A stretch of DNA of 64,000 nt from Streptomyces chartreusis NRRL 3882 (GTDB taxonomy: Bacteria > Actinomycetota > Actinomycetes > Streptomycetales > Streptomycetaceae): assembly GCF_900236475.1 (NCBI RefSeq), contig NZ_LT963352.1, positions 8,341,001-8,405,000 on the forward strand, written 5' to 3'. A program made the position numbers and the translations under genes. Under the pieces are notes generated by a model. The model saw only the letters and a list, made by a program, of their open reading frames with translations, did no database searches and had not been told where the DNA came from. This document shows positions 8,415 through 16,721 of this stretch, one piece after another (position 1 is the stretch's first letter; every line of letters begins with the position of its first letter).

Positions 8415-8554
8415 GCGGAAGCTCCCCCGGTTGGCGGCCCCGGATGGACGGGCGGACGATTGAGGAGTAGGGGGTCGGCCGCCCACGGCGGTGTCCAGGG
8501 CCGCCGGGTGACCGGGCCCGGCCGCGGGGCTCCGCGGTCTGAAGGGAGCGCGTC

Positions 8555-8914
8555 ATGTTGGAAGTGAAGACGCTCGACAAGCCGGACGAGCGGCGTGATT
8601 TCCCCCGTGGTCACATGGAAGCCGTCCACATGACGGATCTCGACTTCGCCGTGGCGACGTTCGAGCCCGGCTGGCGCTGGTCCGAGTCCGTGGCGCCGAT
8701 CGCGGGCACCCCCAGCTGCCAGATGCACCACAACGGCTACGTCCTCCAGGGCCGCATGCGCATCCGCATGGACGACGGCGGCGAGACCGAGGTCGGCCCC
8801 GGCGACGTCTACGTCGTCTCGCCCGGACACGACGCCTGGGTCGTGGGCGACGAGCAGGCCGTGGTCTACGACTTCCAGGGGCAGACGGCAAGGGAGTTCG
8901 CGAAGAAGGAGTAG
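8555..8914 (+). CDS. Small cupin-domain protein
   Basis: This 119-residue single-domain cupin has cupin motif 1 around MHHNGYVLQGRMRIRM (residues 55-75) and motif 2 around EVGPGDVYVVSPGHDAWVVG (~80-100). A metal or small ligand is probably bound by the His-His pair and the later histidine. GAAGGGAG lies eight bases before ATG 8555. It follows the dehydratase by 140 bases and may be a separate unit. The family is functionally mixed, so no reaction is proposed. Confidence 0.75.
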   Translation: MLEVKTLDKPDERRDFPRGHMEAVHMTDLDFAVATFEPGWRWSESVAPIAGTPSCQMHHNGYVLQGRMRIRMDDGGETEVGPGDVYVVSPGHDAWVVGDEQAVVYDFQGQTAREFAKKE

Positions 8915-9033
8915 TCCCGGCCGGCCGCGCCGGCCCGGCACACGGTGACGACGACCTTCGCACGCGCGTGCTCCACCTCGCCCTCGTCGCCGGGTCCCGC
9001 CTCCGTGACCCCGGAGCGTGGGCCGGCCTTACG

Positions 9034-9086
9034 TGAGAAACCGACCGGTTTATGCTTCCCCGACTCATAAACCGATCGGTTTCTCA
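9034..9086. promoter_or_regulatory. Paired TetR-type palindromes forming a larger inverted repeat
   Basis: TGAGAAACCGACCGGTTTATG (9034-9054, written in part) and its counterpart at 9066-9086 are reverse complements at 20 of 21 positions, 11 bases apart. Each arm is itself a palindrome: the right one contains the perfect 14-mer AAACCGATCGGTTT and the left one differs by one base. A nested double palindrome of this kind is typical of TetR-family operators. Yet the flanking genes (cupin, plus; VWA, minus) both end here, so there is no obvious gene to control. Confidence 0.55.
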
Positions 9087-9103
9087 TGAGTCCACCGGCC
9101 TGA

Positions 9104-10462
9104 TCACACCGGCAGCAGCCGACCCACCAGGGCGCTCAGCTGCCGAGCGGTGCGGCACTCGTGCATCTCGACCAGCTCGGCGTAGGCGGGCGCGGCGGAG
9201 TCGCCCGTGCCCCAGCGCGAACGCTGCTCGGGGTTCAGCCAGTAGACGCGGCGGGCCCGTTCGGCGATCCGCCGTACGGCCGGCAGGTTCGGATCGCTCC
9301 TGTTCGTACGGGCGTCACCGAGGACGAACACGGTCGTGCGCGGGCCGACCGCGTCACCGTAACGCTCCGCGAACTCGCCCAGCGCCATGCCGTAGTCGCT
9401 GCTGCCGTGCCAGCGCGTGAGCGTCGCCTCCGCCTCGATCCGGGCACTGAGTCCTTCCGGGTCCGCGGTGCCGTGCCGGAGGAGATCGGTCACCTCGTCG
9501 ATCCGGTTGACGAAGGCGAACACCCGCACCTTGCTGAACTGGTCGTGCAGCGCCTGCACCAGCAGCATCGTGAAGTCGGAGAAACCGGACACCGATCCCG
9601 ACACATCGCACAGCAGCACCAGTTCGGGACGGGCGGGACGCCGTCTGCGCAGCACCGGCTTCATCGGCACCCCGCCCGTCGACAGCGAACCGCGCAGGGT
9701 CCGCCGCAGGTCGATCGTGCCCCGGGAGGCACGGCGGCGGCGTGCCGCGAGCCGGGTCGCGAGCTTGCGGGCGAGCGGCTGAACCGTCCTGCGCAGCTCG
9801 GCCAGCCTGGCCTTTCCGGCGAACAGGAAGTCGACCTGGTCGGCGGTCGGGGCCACCGCCCGCCGGGCGATCTCGTCCCGGTCGCGCCGCTCGGCGACCC
9901 GGCGCCGCGCCTCCGCGGCCACCAACGCGCGGAACCCCTCGATACGCCGCCGGATCTCGTCCTCCAGCAGCCGGTCCGCGAAACCGGAACTCCCGCCCCG
10001 GCCCCGCACGTCGTCACGGACCCGGGCGAGCAGGGTCTGCGGGCGCAGCCGTTCGAGCGTCTGGTACGACGACCAGCCCTCCGACCCCGGCGCGGAACCG
10101 TAGCCGCCGAAACCGTCCACCGCCTCGACCGCCAGCCGGCCCAGCAGCACCCGGTCGTCGGCGGCGAGCGCCGCCGCCAGCCGGTCGCGCAGATCGTCCC
10201 GGCCGGCGGCCCGCTGCTCCGGGTCGCCGACGCCACGCGGGAAGTACAGGTCGAAGACCGGGTCGAACACCTGCCGGCCACCGGTGCCGTGCAGCAGCGT
10301 CGCCGCGAGACCCTCGCGCAGCAGCTCCCGGTCCGCGAGGCCGAGCGCCTCGACCGCCCGCGCCGCGTCGACCGTCTCACCGGTGCCGATCCGCATGCCG
10401 TGCGCGCGCAACGCCCCGACCAGGGAGGTCAGTCGCTCGGCGACGCCCGCCGGCGTGGTCAC
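9104..10462 (-). CDS. VWA-domain protein, CoxE-like
   Basis: This 452-residue protein has a C-terminal von Willebrand factor A domain with a MIDAS-type motif (LLCDVSGSVSGFSDF near residue 285) followed by VFVLGDARTN (~395). The N-terminal half is helical and Arg-rich, as in CoxE/YeaD-like partners of MoxR ATPases. The start is GTG 10462, overlapping the stop of the MoxR gene (10459) by four bases, so the pair is translationally coupled. MoxR/VWA couples act as chaperones that insert metal or remodel specific target proteins. No carbon-monoxide dehydrogenase or other obvious target is nearby, so the client is unknown. Confidence 0.85.
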   Translation of the reverse strand: MTTPAGVAERLTSLVGALRAHGMRIGTGETVDAARAVEALGLADRELLREGLAATLLHGTGGRQVFDPVFDLYFPRGVGDPEQRAAGRDDLRDRLAAALAADDRVLLGRLAVEAVDGFGGYGSAPGSEGWSSYQTLERLRPQTLLARVRDDVRGRGGSSGFADRLLEDEIRRRIEGFRALVAAEARRRVAERRDRDEIARRAVAPTADQVDFLFAGKARLAELRRTVQPLARKLATRLAARRRRASRGTIDLRRTLRGSLSTGGVPMKPVLRRRRPARPELVLLCDVSGSVSGFSDFTMLLVQALHDQFSKVRVFAFVNRIDEVTDLLRHGTADPEGLSARIEAEATLTRWHGSSDYGMALGEFAERYGDAVGPRTTVFVLGDARTNRSDPNLPAVRRIAERARRVYWLNPEQRSRWGTGDSAAPAYAELVEMHECRTARQLSALVGRLLPV

Positions 10463-11316
10463 AGGGCATCCAGGTCGAGCTTGGCGCTCGCCTTGAGCAC
10501 GTCGTCCTGGTGCTTGAGGAGCACACCGAGGGTGGCCCGCACGACCGTCTCGTCCAGGGTGTCCGCGCCGAGTGCGAGCAGCGTGCGCGCCCAGTCGATG
10601 GTCTCGGCGACCGACGGCACCTTGCGCAGGTCCATCGCCCGCAGCGCGCCCACGACCCGGACGACCGAGCGGGCCAGCGCCTCGTCGAGCCCCGGCACCT
10701 TCAGCCGTACGATCCGGCGCTCCAACTCCTCCTCGGGGAAGCCGATGTGGAGGAAGAGGCAGCGGCGGCGCAACGCCTCCGACAGCTCCCGGCTCGCGTT
10801 GGACGTGAGGACGACGAACGGGCGGCGCGTCGCCGTGATGGTGCCCAGCTCGGGCACGGTCACCTGGAAGTCGCTGAGCACCTCCAGGAGCAGGCCCTCC
10901 ACCTCGACGTCCGCCTTGTCGGTCTCGTCGATCAGCAGCACCTTCGGGTCGTCGCCCCGGATGGCGGTCAGCAGGGGCCGCGTGAGCAGGAACTCCTCGC
11001 TGAAGATGTCGGTGCGCGTCTCGTCCCACGTCTCGTCGCGGCCCGCGCTGATGCGCAGGAGCTGCTTGGCGTGGTTCCACTCGTACAGCGCCCGGGACTC
11101 GTCGACCCCCTCGTAGCACTGGAGACGTACGAGTCGCGCCCCCGCGACCTCGGCGACGGCCTTGGCGAGCTCCGTCTTGCCGACGCCGGCCGGGCCCTCC
11201 ACCAGCAGCGGCTTGCCCAGGCGGTCGGCGAGGAAGACGGTCGTGGCGACGGCGGGCGAGGCGAGATAGCCGGTCCCGGCCAGACGTGCGGAGACATCGT
11301 CGACGGATGTGAACAA
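10459..11316 (-). CDS. MoxR-family AAA+ ATPase
   Basis: This 285-residue MoxR-type AAA+ ATPase has Walker A GPAGVGKTELAKA (~residue 40), Walker B VLLIDETDKADVEVEG (~118) and sensor region VLTSNASRELSEALRRR (~165). It would form a hexameric chaperone with the VWA protein encoded immediately after it. The start is TTG 11316, supported by GGAGG seven bases before. The upstream 120 bases carry a 10-bp palindrome CAAGCGCTTG (11357-11366), which might be an operator. Confidence 0.88.
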   Translation of the reverse strand: MFTSVDDVSARLAGTGYLASPAVATTVFLADRLGKPLLVEGPAGVGKTELAKAVAEVAGARLVRLQCYEGVDESRALYEWNHAKQLLRISAGRDETWDETRTDIFSEEFLLTRPLLTAIRGDDPKVLLIDETDKADVEVEGLLLEVLSDFQVTVPELGTITATRRPFVVLTSNASRELSEALRRRCLFLHIGFPEEELERRIVRLKVPGLDEALARSVVRVVGALRAMDLRKVPSVAETIDWARTLLALGADTLDETVVRATLGVLLKHQDDVLKASAKLDLDAL

Positions 11317-11437
11317 CGGGGGCCTCCAGGTCGGCGGCAGAGGTCAGACGGGTGTCCAAGCGCTTGCTCAGCGATGATGCCATGGGGGGTCCGAGTGCCG
11401 GAAGGTCATGGACCGATCGGCACCCGACATGCGGTGA

Positions 11438-11466
11438 AGGGGCAGCCGTTCGAAACGGCTGCCCCT
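11438..11466 (-). terminator. Strong hairpin after the FtsX-type permease gene
   Basis: AGGGGCAGCCGTT (11438-11450) pairs perfectly with AACGGCTGCCCCT (11454-11466) around a 3-base loop. The 13-bp stem lies 14 bases beyond the stop of the permease gene (11480, minus strand). It is not followed by a clear U tract, as is common in Streptomyces. Confidence 0.75.
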
Positions 11467-11479
11467 CACGCGTCCTCGG

Positions 11480-12790
11480 TCACGCGGCCGACGCCACCGC
11501 CCGCACCGCGGGAGTGCGCAACACCCGCCGGGCCGTGGCCAGGCCCGTCCCCAGCGTCACCGCCGCCGCCACCGCCACGACCGCGAGCCACACGCCGAAC
11601 GCCTGCTCCGGCAGGACCGCGTCGGTGCGGACCACGGTGAACGGGACGATCCCCGCCAGCGCCGCCAGCGTGCCGCAGCACACACCGGTGACCGTCAGGA
11701 CCAGCCCCTCGGCCCCCACCACGCCAAGCACCTGCCCGGGGCTCGCCCCGGCGAGGCGCTGCTGCCCGAACTCCCGCTCGCGGTAAGTGGTCGCCGCGTA
11801 CAGGGAGTTGACCAGCATCACGCAGACGAAGACCACGATGATGCCGACGACCGTGAAGTTGAGCGTCTCCAGGTTCTTCGCGTCGACCGACTTCACCGCC
11901 CCCGAGGCCGCGACGGCGTCGCTCTCCACCGCCTGCATCGTCAGCGTCGCCGTCGCGACGGCGGTGAACAGGATCAGCGACATCAGGATCCCGGCGAGCT
12001 GCCCGGCCCGCTCCCGCAGATTGCGCACCGCCAGCCAGCCGCTCGCGCCCCCGAGCGGCAGCCGGTCCAGCACGCCCGCCAGCAGTCGCGGTGCCTTCAG
12101 CGCGCACCCGACGGACAGCAGGATCGCACCGTACGCCGGCGGCGCCATCAGCGCCGCGTCCGTCGCCGAGAAGACGAACGTCGAGGTCACCGACACCGCA
12201 CCGGCCACCAGAGCCGCGTAGGCGAGGACCGTCCGCGCCCGGCCCCGCCGCCGGCCCCCGCCCGTCGCCCGCCGCACGGCGAGGAACGCGGCACCCGCGG
12301 CGGCGAGCAGCGTGATGCCGGCACCGGTCTGCAACGCCACGGGACCGAAGGAGTGGTCCACGGACCGGGCGACCTGACCGCTGTCCTGGAACACGCCGAG
12401 CAGCGCCCGGCCGCCGAGCACCGCCGGCCCGATCGCCAGGGCCGTGCCCACCAGGGCCACGGCCACCGCCTCGCCCACCACCATCCGCTTGATCTGCGCC
12501 GGAGTCGCCCCCGAGCAGCGCAACAGCTCCATCTCGGCGGCCCGCTGACGCACGTTCACCGTCAGCGTCGAGGCGACCGCGAAGAACACCAGCAGGGTGC
12601 CGTAGCCGCCGACCACTCCCGCAGCGGTGGACAGGGTCTCCGAACTCACCGAGTCCACGCCCGGCTGCCCGGCCGTGTCGTGCATCGAGTTGAACGTCAT
12701 GATGATCACCGCGCCCAGGAACGCGGACAGCAGGGTCGCGAGGAACCGCCCGGGCCGCTGCCGTATCGACCGCATCGCGAGAACGAACAC
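11480..12790 (-). CDS. FtsX-like ABC transporter permease
   Basis: This 436-residue permease is of the FtsX/MacB type. The first membrane segment (FLATLLSAFLGAVIIM, ~residues 17-32) is followed by a short extracellular domain, then clusters of three further segments near residues 60-145 and again at 280-430. The cytoplasmic motif RQRAAEMELLRCSGATPAQI (~80) is the classic FtsX-family coupling region that contacts the ATPase. Eight or more hydrophobic segments are present, suggesting the duplicated two-FtsX-domain architecture. It starts three bases after the ATPase stop. The pair probably exports a lipid, peptide or antibiotic. Substrate unknown. Confidence 0.85.
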   Translation of the reverse strand: MFVLAMRSIRQRPGRFLATLLSAFLGAVIIMTFNSMHDTAGQPGVDSVSSETLSTAAGVVGGYGTLLVFFAVASTLTVNVRQRAAEMELLRCSGATPAQIKRMVVGEAVAVALVGTALAIGPAVLGGRALLGVFQDSGQVARSVDHSFGPVALQTGAGITLLAAAGAAFLAVRRATGGGRRRGRARTVLAYAALVAGAVSVTSTFVFSATDAALMAPPAYGAILLSVGCALKAPRLLAGVLDRLPLGGASGWLAVRNLRERAGQLAGILMSLILFTAVATATLTMQAVESDAVAASGAVKSVDAKNLETLNFTVVGIIVVFVCVMLVNSLYAATTYREREFGQQRLAGASPGQVLGVVGAEGLVLTVTGVCCGTLAALAGIVPFTVVRTDAVLPEQAFGVWLAVVAVAAAVTLGTGLATARRVLRTPAVRAVASAA

Positions 12791-12793
12791 GGC

Positions 12794-13579
12794 TCACACC
12801 CCCGCCGGCACGTCGTCGCCCAGGTGCGCCAGCCGCTCGGCGACCGCGTCCGCCATCGGGCCGTCCATCCGGCCCGCCAGCCGGCCGTCCGCGAGGAACA
12901 GCACACTGTCGGCGTAGGAGGCGGCGACCGGGTCGTGCGTCACCATCACCACCGTCCGGCCGTGCACCCGCACCGCCTCCCGGAGCAGCCGCAGCACGTC
13001 CCGCGCACTGCGCGTGTCCAGCGCGCCCGTCGGCTCGTCCGCGAAGATCACCCGCGGTTCGGTCACGAGCGCCCGGGCGATGGCGACCCGCTGGCGCTGA
13101 CCACCCGAGAGCTGGTCGGGCCGGTGTCCGAGCCGGTCGCCGAGGCCCACGGCCGCCAGCACCTCCCGGACCCGTTGCCGGTCCACACGCCGCCCCGCCA
13201 GTTTCAGCGGCAGCACCGTGTTCTGCGCGACGGTCAGCGTCTCCAGCAGGTTGTACTGCTGGAACACGAACCCGATCCGGCCGCGCCGGAACTTCGTCAG
13301 TTCGGCCTCGCCGCCGCCCGTCAGTTCGGTGCCGTCGACCCGCACGATCCCGCTGTCGGGCCGGTCGAGACCAGCCGCGCACTGCAGCAGCGTGGACTTG
13401 CCGGAACCGGACGGCCCCATCACCGCCGTGAACGTGCCCCGCCCCAGACCGAGCGTCACACCGTCCAGGGCGGTCACGGCACTGTCGGCGCTCCCGTACG
13501 TCTTGGTGACCTTGACCAGCCGCAGCGCCTCGGCGGCGGGTCCCGGGTCCTGGTCCTGTCGTGGTCCGGTGCGCAACAT
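12794..13579 (-). CDS. MacB/LolD-type ABC transporter ATPase
   Basis: This 261-residue ATPase has Walker A GPSGSGKSTLLQCAAG (~residue 55), the LolD-type Q-loop VFQQYNLLETLT (~105), signature LSGGQRQRVAIARAL (~160) and Walker B VIFADEPTGALDTRS (~180). The EPTGALD form is typical of MacB-like exporters and of bacitracin-type resistance modules. It forms an operon with the downstream FtsX-type permease. An 11-bp inverted repeat about 90 bases upstream (13667-13696) could be its operator. No two-component system is adjacent. Confidence 0.9.
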   Translation of the reverse strand: MLRTGPRQDQDPGPAAEALRLVKVTKTYGSADSAVTALDGVTLGLGRGTFTAVMGPSGSGKSTLLQCAAGLDRPDSGIVRVDGTELTGGGEAELTKFRRGRIGFVFQQYNLLETLTVAQNTVLPLKLAGRRVDRQRVREVLAAVGLGDRLGHRPDQLSGGQRQRVAIARALVTEPRVIFADEPTGALDTRSARDVLRLLREAVRVHGRTVVMVTHDPVAASYADSVLFLADGRLAGRMDGPMADAVAERLAHLGDDVPAGV

Positions 13580-13666
13580 CGTCGTCCCCCTCGTCCGGCA
13601 CGCCCTGTGCCTCGCCCACGACGCTACGGAGAAGGCGGCTCACCCACACTGGCCGCAGAACCCGTA

Positions 13667-13696
13667 TCGCGGGGTGTACTCAGCGACACCCCGCGA
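13667..13696. promoter_or_regulatory. 11-bp inverted repeat in the divergent region, operator candidate
   Basis: TCGCGGGGTGT (13667-13677) and ACACCCCGCGA (13686-13696) are exact reverse complements around an 8-base spacer. They lie in the 219-base divergent region between the ABC exporter (starts 13579, minus) and the short-chain dehydrogenase (starts 13799, plus). It is too far from any gene end to serve as a terminator. The arm length and spacing fit a dimeric regulator site. Which regulator binds is unknown. Confidence 0.5.
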
Positions 13697-13798
13697 CTCG
13701 GGACCGCACCAGGAGTGCGGCTCGTCATGACTGGGGGAGGGGTGCTCCCGGCCCTGGCCGCGGGTACCCGGTCGCTCCGGCAGGGAAGGGGACACGGC

Positions 13799-14593
13799 AT
13801 GCAGATCGATCTGAAGGGCCGCACCGCTCTGGTGACCGGCTCCACGCAGGGCATCGGCGCCGCGATCGCCGCGGGGCTGGCCCGGGCGGGCGCCCGGGTG
13901 GGTGTCAACGGCCGCTCGCCCCGGCGGGTGCAGGAGGCCGTGGACCGGATGCAGGGCGAGGTCCACGGCGCCGGCCTGGTGCCCGTGGCCGCCGACGTGA
14001 CCACCGACGAGGGCGCCCGGCAGGCGCTGGACGCCCTGGGCCGGGTGGACGTCCTCGTCAACAACCTCGGCGTCTTCGAGTCCGCGGACCCGCTGGAGAT
14101 CAGCGACGACGAGTGGCGGCGCTACTTCGAGGTGAACGTCCTGGCCGCCGTGCGCCTCACCCGTCTCGTCCTGCCCGGCATGACCGAACGCGGCTGGGGG
14201 CGCGTCCAGTACATCGCCAGCGACTCGGCCGTCGTCATCCCCGCCGAGATGATCCACTACGGCATGTCGAAGACCGCCCTGCTCGCGGTGAGCCGGGGCT
14301 TCGCCAAGCAGGCGGCCGGCACCGGTGTCACGGTGAACTCCGTCATCGCGGGGCCGACCCGCACCGGCGGCGTCGAGGACTTCGTCCACCAGCTCGTCGA
14401 CCGTGACCTGCCCTGGGACGAGGCCCAGCGCGCCTTCATGCGACAGCACCGGCCGCAGTCCCTGCTCCAGCGGCTGATCGAGCCGGAGGAGATCGCCAAC
14501 ATGGTCGTCTACCTCAGCTCCGACCAGGCCTCGGCGACGACCGGCGGCGCCCTGCGCGTCGACGGCGGCTACGTCGACTCGATCCTCCCCTGA
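13799..14593 (+). CDS. Short-chain dehydrogenase/reductase
   Basis: This 264-residue classical SDR has TGSTQGIGAAIAAGLA (cofactor loop, ~residues 14-29), NNLGVF (the usual NNAG position, ~91), a catalytic serine in YIASDSAVV (~140) and YGMSKTA with the active-site Tyr/Lys (~155). The C-terminal RVDGGYVDSILP is standard. An extended loop between residues 195 and 225 (VDRDLPWDEAQRAFMR) is typical of the YkvO/gluconate-dehydrogenase-like branch. The start is ATG 13799. It ends eight bases before the convergent lutC stop. Substrate unknown. Its position beside lactate genes may be chance. Confidence 0.85.
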   Translation: MQIDLKGRTALVTGSTQGIGAAIAAGLARAGARVGVNGRSPRRVQEAVDRMQGEVHGAGLVPVAADVTTDEGARQALDALGRVDVLVNNLGVFESADPLEISDDEWRRYFEVNVLAAVRLTRLVLPGMTERGWGRVQYIASDSAVVIPAEMIHYGMSKTALLAVSRGFAKQAAGTGVTVNSVIAGPTRTGGVEDFVHQLVDRDLPWDEAQRAFMRQHRPQSLLQRLIEPEEIANMVVYLSSDQASATTGGALRVDGGYVDSILP

Positions 14594-14601
14594 GCCGGCT
14601 C

Positions 14602-15246
14602 TCAGTCGCTCACCAGCACCACCTCCAGCGTGCGCGGCCCGTGCACCCCCTCGACCCGGTCCAGCTCGATGTCGCTGGTCGCCGACGGCCCGGAGATCCA
14701 GGTCAACGGCTGCGCCGGGTCGAGGCGTTCCAGACCCTGCGGCACGGACGACACGACCTGGCCGGGCACGCGCACGACACAGATGTGGTGGTCCGGGACG
14801 AGGGTGATCCGGCGCCGCCCCTGGTCGGGCGAGCCGTCCAGCACGATCGTCCCGGTCTCCGCGATCGCGACCGCACAGGCCGTCACCACACTGTCCACCC
14901 GGTCGAGTTCCTGCGGCGTGCTCTCCACCCGGTCCGCCACCCGCGTCACACCGGTCGCCGCCAGCCACCCCTCGTCCAGCCCGGGCGGGACGAGCACCGA
15001 CGCCGCCCCGCGCTTCTCCAGCAGCCCCGCGATCAGCCCCGCCAGCCCCTCGGCGTCCGTACGGTGCACGATCGCCCGGTAGTCCGCCAGGTTCTCGGCG
15101 AGCAGTTCGACGGTCTCCTCGACACTCCGGTCCCCGTGCTCACGCGCATAGTCCCGCGCCACCGCCTGGTCGTACGGCTTGTCGTCCCGCGGTACGTCCG
15201 CCAGCGCGCGCCGCACCCGCCCGAGAATCCGCTCCCTGCTGTTCAC
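14602..15246 (-). CDS. lutC: L-lactate utilisation protein LutC
   Basis: This 214-residue protein is of the LutC/YkgG family (DUF162). It contains AIAETGTIVLDGSPDQGRR (~residues 130-150) and HHICVVRVPGQVVSSVPQGLERL (~155-177), both family hallmarks. LutC works with LutA and LutB in oxidation of L-lactate to pyruvate. Its own catalytic role is not fully defined. The GTG start at 15246 overlaps the lutB stop by four bases. It is the last gene of a run of six co-directional genes that begins with rhaI. Confidence 0.9.
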   Translation of the reverse strand: MNSRERILGRVRRALADVPRDDKPYDQAVARDYAREHGDRSVEETVELLAENLADYRAIVHRTDAEGLAGLIAGLLEKRGAASVLVPPGLDEGWLAATGVTRVADRVESTPQELDRVDSVVTACAVAIAETGTIVLDGSPDQGRRRITLVPDHHICVVRVPGQVVSSVPQGLERLDPAQPLTWISGPSATSDIELDRVEGVHGPRTLEVVLVSD

Positions 15247-16721
15247 CTGGCACCGTCCTTCCCGCCGCGCGTCCGCTGCCACCAGTCCCGGAACGGCTCG
15301 GCCGGCACCGGCGGCAGATCCCGGGTCCCGCTCCAGGCCCGGCCGGGCCCCGGCAGCGTACGGGGATGGAAGCGCCGGGTCCGGGAGGCGGCACGCTGTC
15401 CGGTGCGCAGCGCGCCCGGGTGCGTGAACGCCCAGCGGGCCGCGCGCATCGCCGCCCGCTCGGCGGCATGCCCCTTCGCCGGCCGCAGCACCACCTTGTT
15501 GCCCTCCCGGGTGACCTCCCCGCCCTCCACCACCCGTTCCCGCAGATGCACCAGCACCTCCGGGATGTCGATGGCGACCGGGCACACCTCGTAACACGCC
15601 CCGCACAGCGAGGACGCGTACGGCAGCGAGGCGTCGATCTCGCTGGCCGTGCCCCGCAGTTGGGGGCTGAGGATCGCGCCGATCGGGCCCGGGTACACCG
15701 AGCCGTAGGCGTGGCCGCCGGCCCGCTCGTACACCGGGCACACGTTGAGACACGCCGAGCAGCGGATGCAGCGCAGCGCCTGCCGGCCGACCTCGTCGGC
15801 GAGGGTGTCGGTGCGGCCGTTGTCCAGCAGCACCAGATGGAAGGTGCCCGGCCCGTCCTCGTCCGTGGTGCCGGTCCACGTCGACGTGTACGGGTTCATG
15901 CGCTCCGCCGTCGACGAGCGGGGGAGGGTCTGGAGGAACACCTCCAGGTCCCGCCACGTCGGCACGATCTTCTCGATGCCGACGACCGAGATCAGCGTCT
16001 CGGGCAGTGTCAGGCACATCCGGCCGTTGCCCTCGGACTCCACGACCACCAGCGTGCCCGTCTCGGCGACCATGAAGTTGGCCCCGGAGATGCCGACCTT
16101 GGCGCGCAGGAACTTCTCCCGCAGGTGCAGCCGGGCCGCCTCGGCGAGTTCGGCGGGCGTGTCGGTGAGGCCCTCGGGGGCCGGGCGGCCCCACTCGCTC
16201 ATCTCACGGGAGAAGATGTCCCGGATCTCGCCCCGGTTGCGGTGGATGGCCGGGACGAGGATGTGCGAGGGCCGGTCCTTGCCCAACTGCACGATCAGCT
16301 CGGCGAGATCCGTCTCGTAGGCGCGGATGCCCTCGGCCTCCAGCGCCTCGTTGAGCCCGATCTCCTGCGTCGCCATCGACTTGACCTTGACGACCTCCGA
16401 CTCGCCGGTCATCTTGACGAGCTGGGTGACGATCTCGTTGGCCTCGGCCGCGTCGGCGGCCCAGTGCACGATGCCGCCGGCCGCCGTCACCGACTCCTCC
16501 AACTGCTCGAGGTAGCGGTCGAGATGACGCAGCGTGTGGTCCTTGATCCGCTTGCCCGCCTCACGCAGCTCGGCCCAGTCGGACACCTCGGTCACGGCCT
16601 TGGCCCGCTTGGCGCGGATGGTGTGCGTGGCGTGCCGCAGATTGCCGCGCAGGGTCTCGTTGCCCACGGCCTCCCGCGCGGCCTGTGGAAACGCCGGCAT
16701 CCCGACGAACGTCCCGCTCAT
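15243..16721 (-). CDS. lutB: L-lactate oxidation iron-sulfur protein LutB
   Basis: This 492-residue LutB-family protein has an N-terminal LUD (DUF162) domain (residues ~65-310; GANFMVAETGTLVVVESEG near 215) and a ferredoxin-like part with two 4Fe-4S motifs: CIRCSACLNVCPVYE (~320) and CGACYEVCPVAI (~378). It is the electron-transferring core of the LutABC lactate oxidation complex in the cytoplasm. The start at ATG 16721 overlaps the lutA stop by four bases and its stop overlaps the lutC start by four bases. This is a tightly coupled operon. Confidence 0.93.
   Translation of the reverse strand: MSGTFVGMPAFPQAAREAVGNETLRGNLRHATHTIRAKRAKAVTEVSDWAELREAGKRIKDHTLRHLDRYLEQLEESVTAAGGIVHWAADAAEANEIVTQLVKMTGESEVVKVKSMATQEIGLNEALEAEGIRAYETDLAELIVQLGKDRPSHILVPAIHRNRGEIRDIFSREMSEWGRPAPEGLTDTPAELAEAARLHLREKFLRAKVGISGANFMVAETGTLVVVESEGNGRMCLTLPETLISVVGIEKIVPTWRDLEVFLQTLPRSSTAERMNPYTSTWTGTTDEDGPGTFHLVLLDNGRTDTLADEVGRQALRCIRCSACLNVCPVYERAGGHAYGSVYPGPIGAILSPQLRGTASEIDASLPYASSLCGACYEVCPVAIDIPEVLVHLRERVVEGGEVTREGNKVVLRPAKGHAAERAAMRAARWAFTHPGALRTGQRAASRTRRFHPRTLPGPGRAWSGTRDLPPVPAEPFRDWWQRTRGGKDGAR

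Noticed and set aside
8866..9087. 73-residue minus-strand frame at the TetR-type palindrome as a gene
   Set aside because: No ribosome site, and it runs into the antisense of the cupin gene. A possible relic of an oxidoreductase end is mentioned as a finding only.
11357..11366. CAAGCGCTTG palindrome before the MoxR gene as a firm operator
   Set aside because: Only 10 bases, frequent in GC-rich DNA by chance, no second copy and no adjacent regulator. Mentioned only in the MoxR entry.
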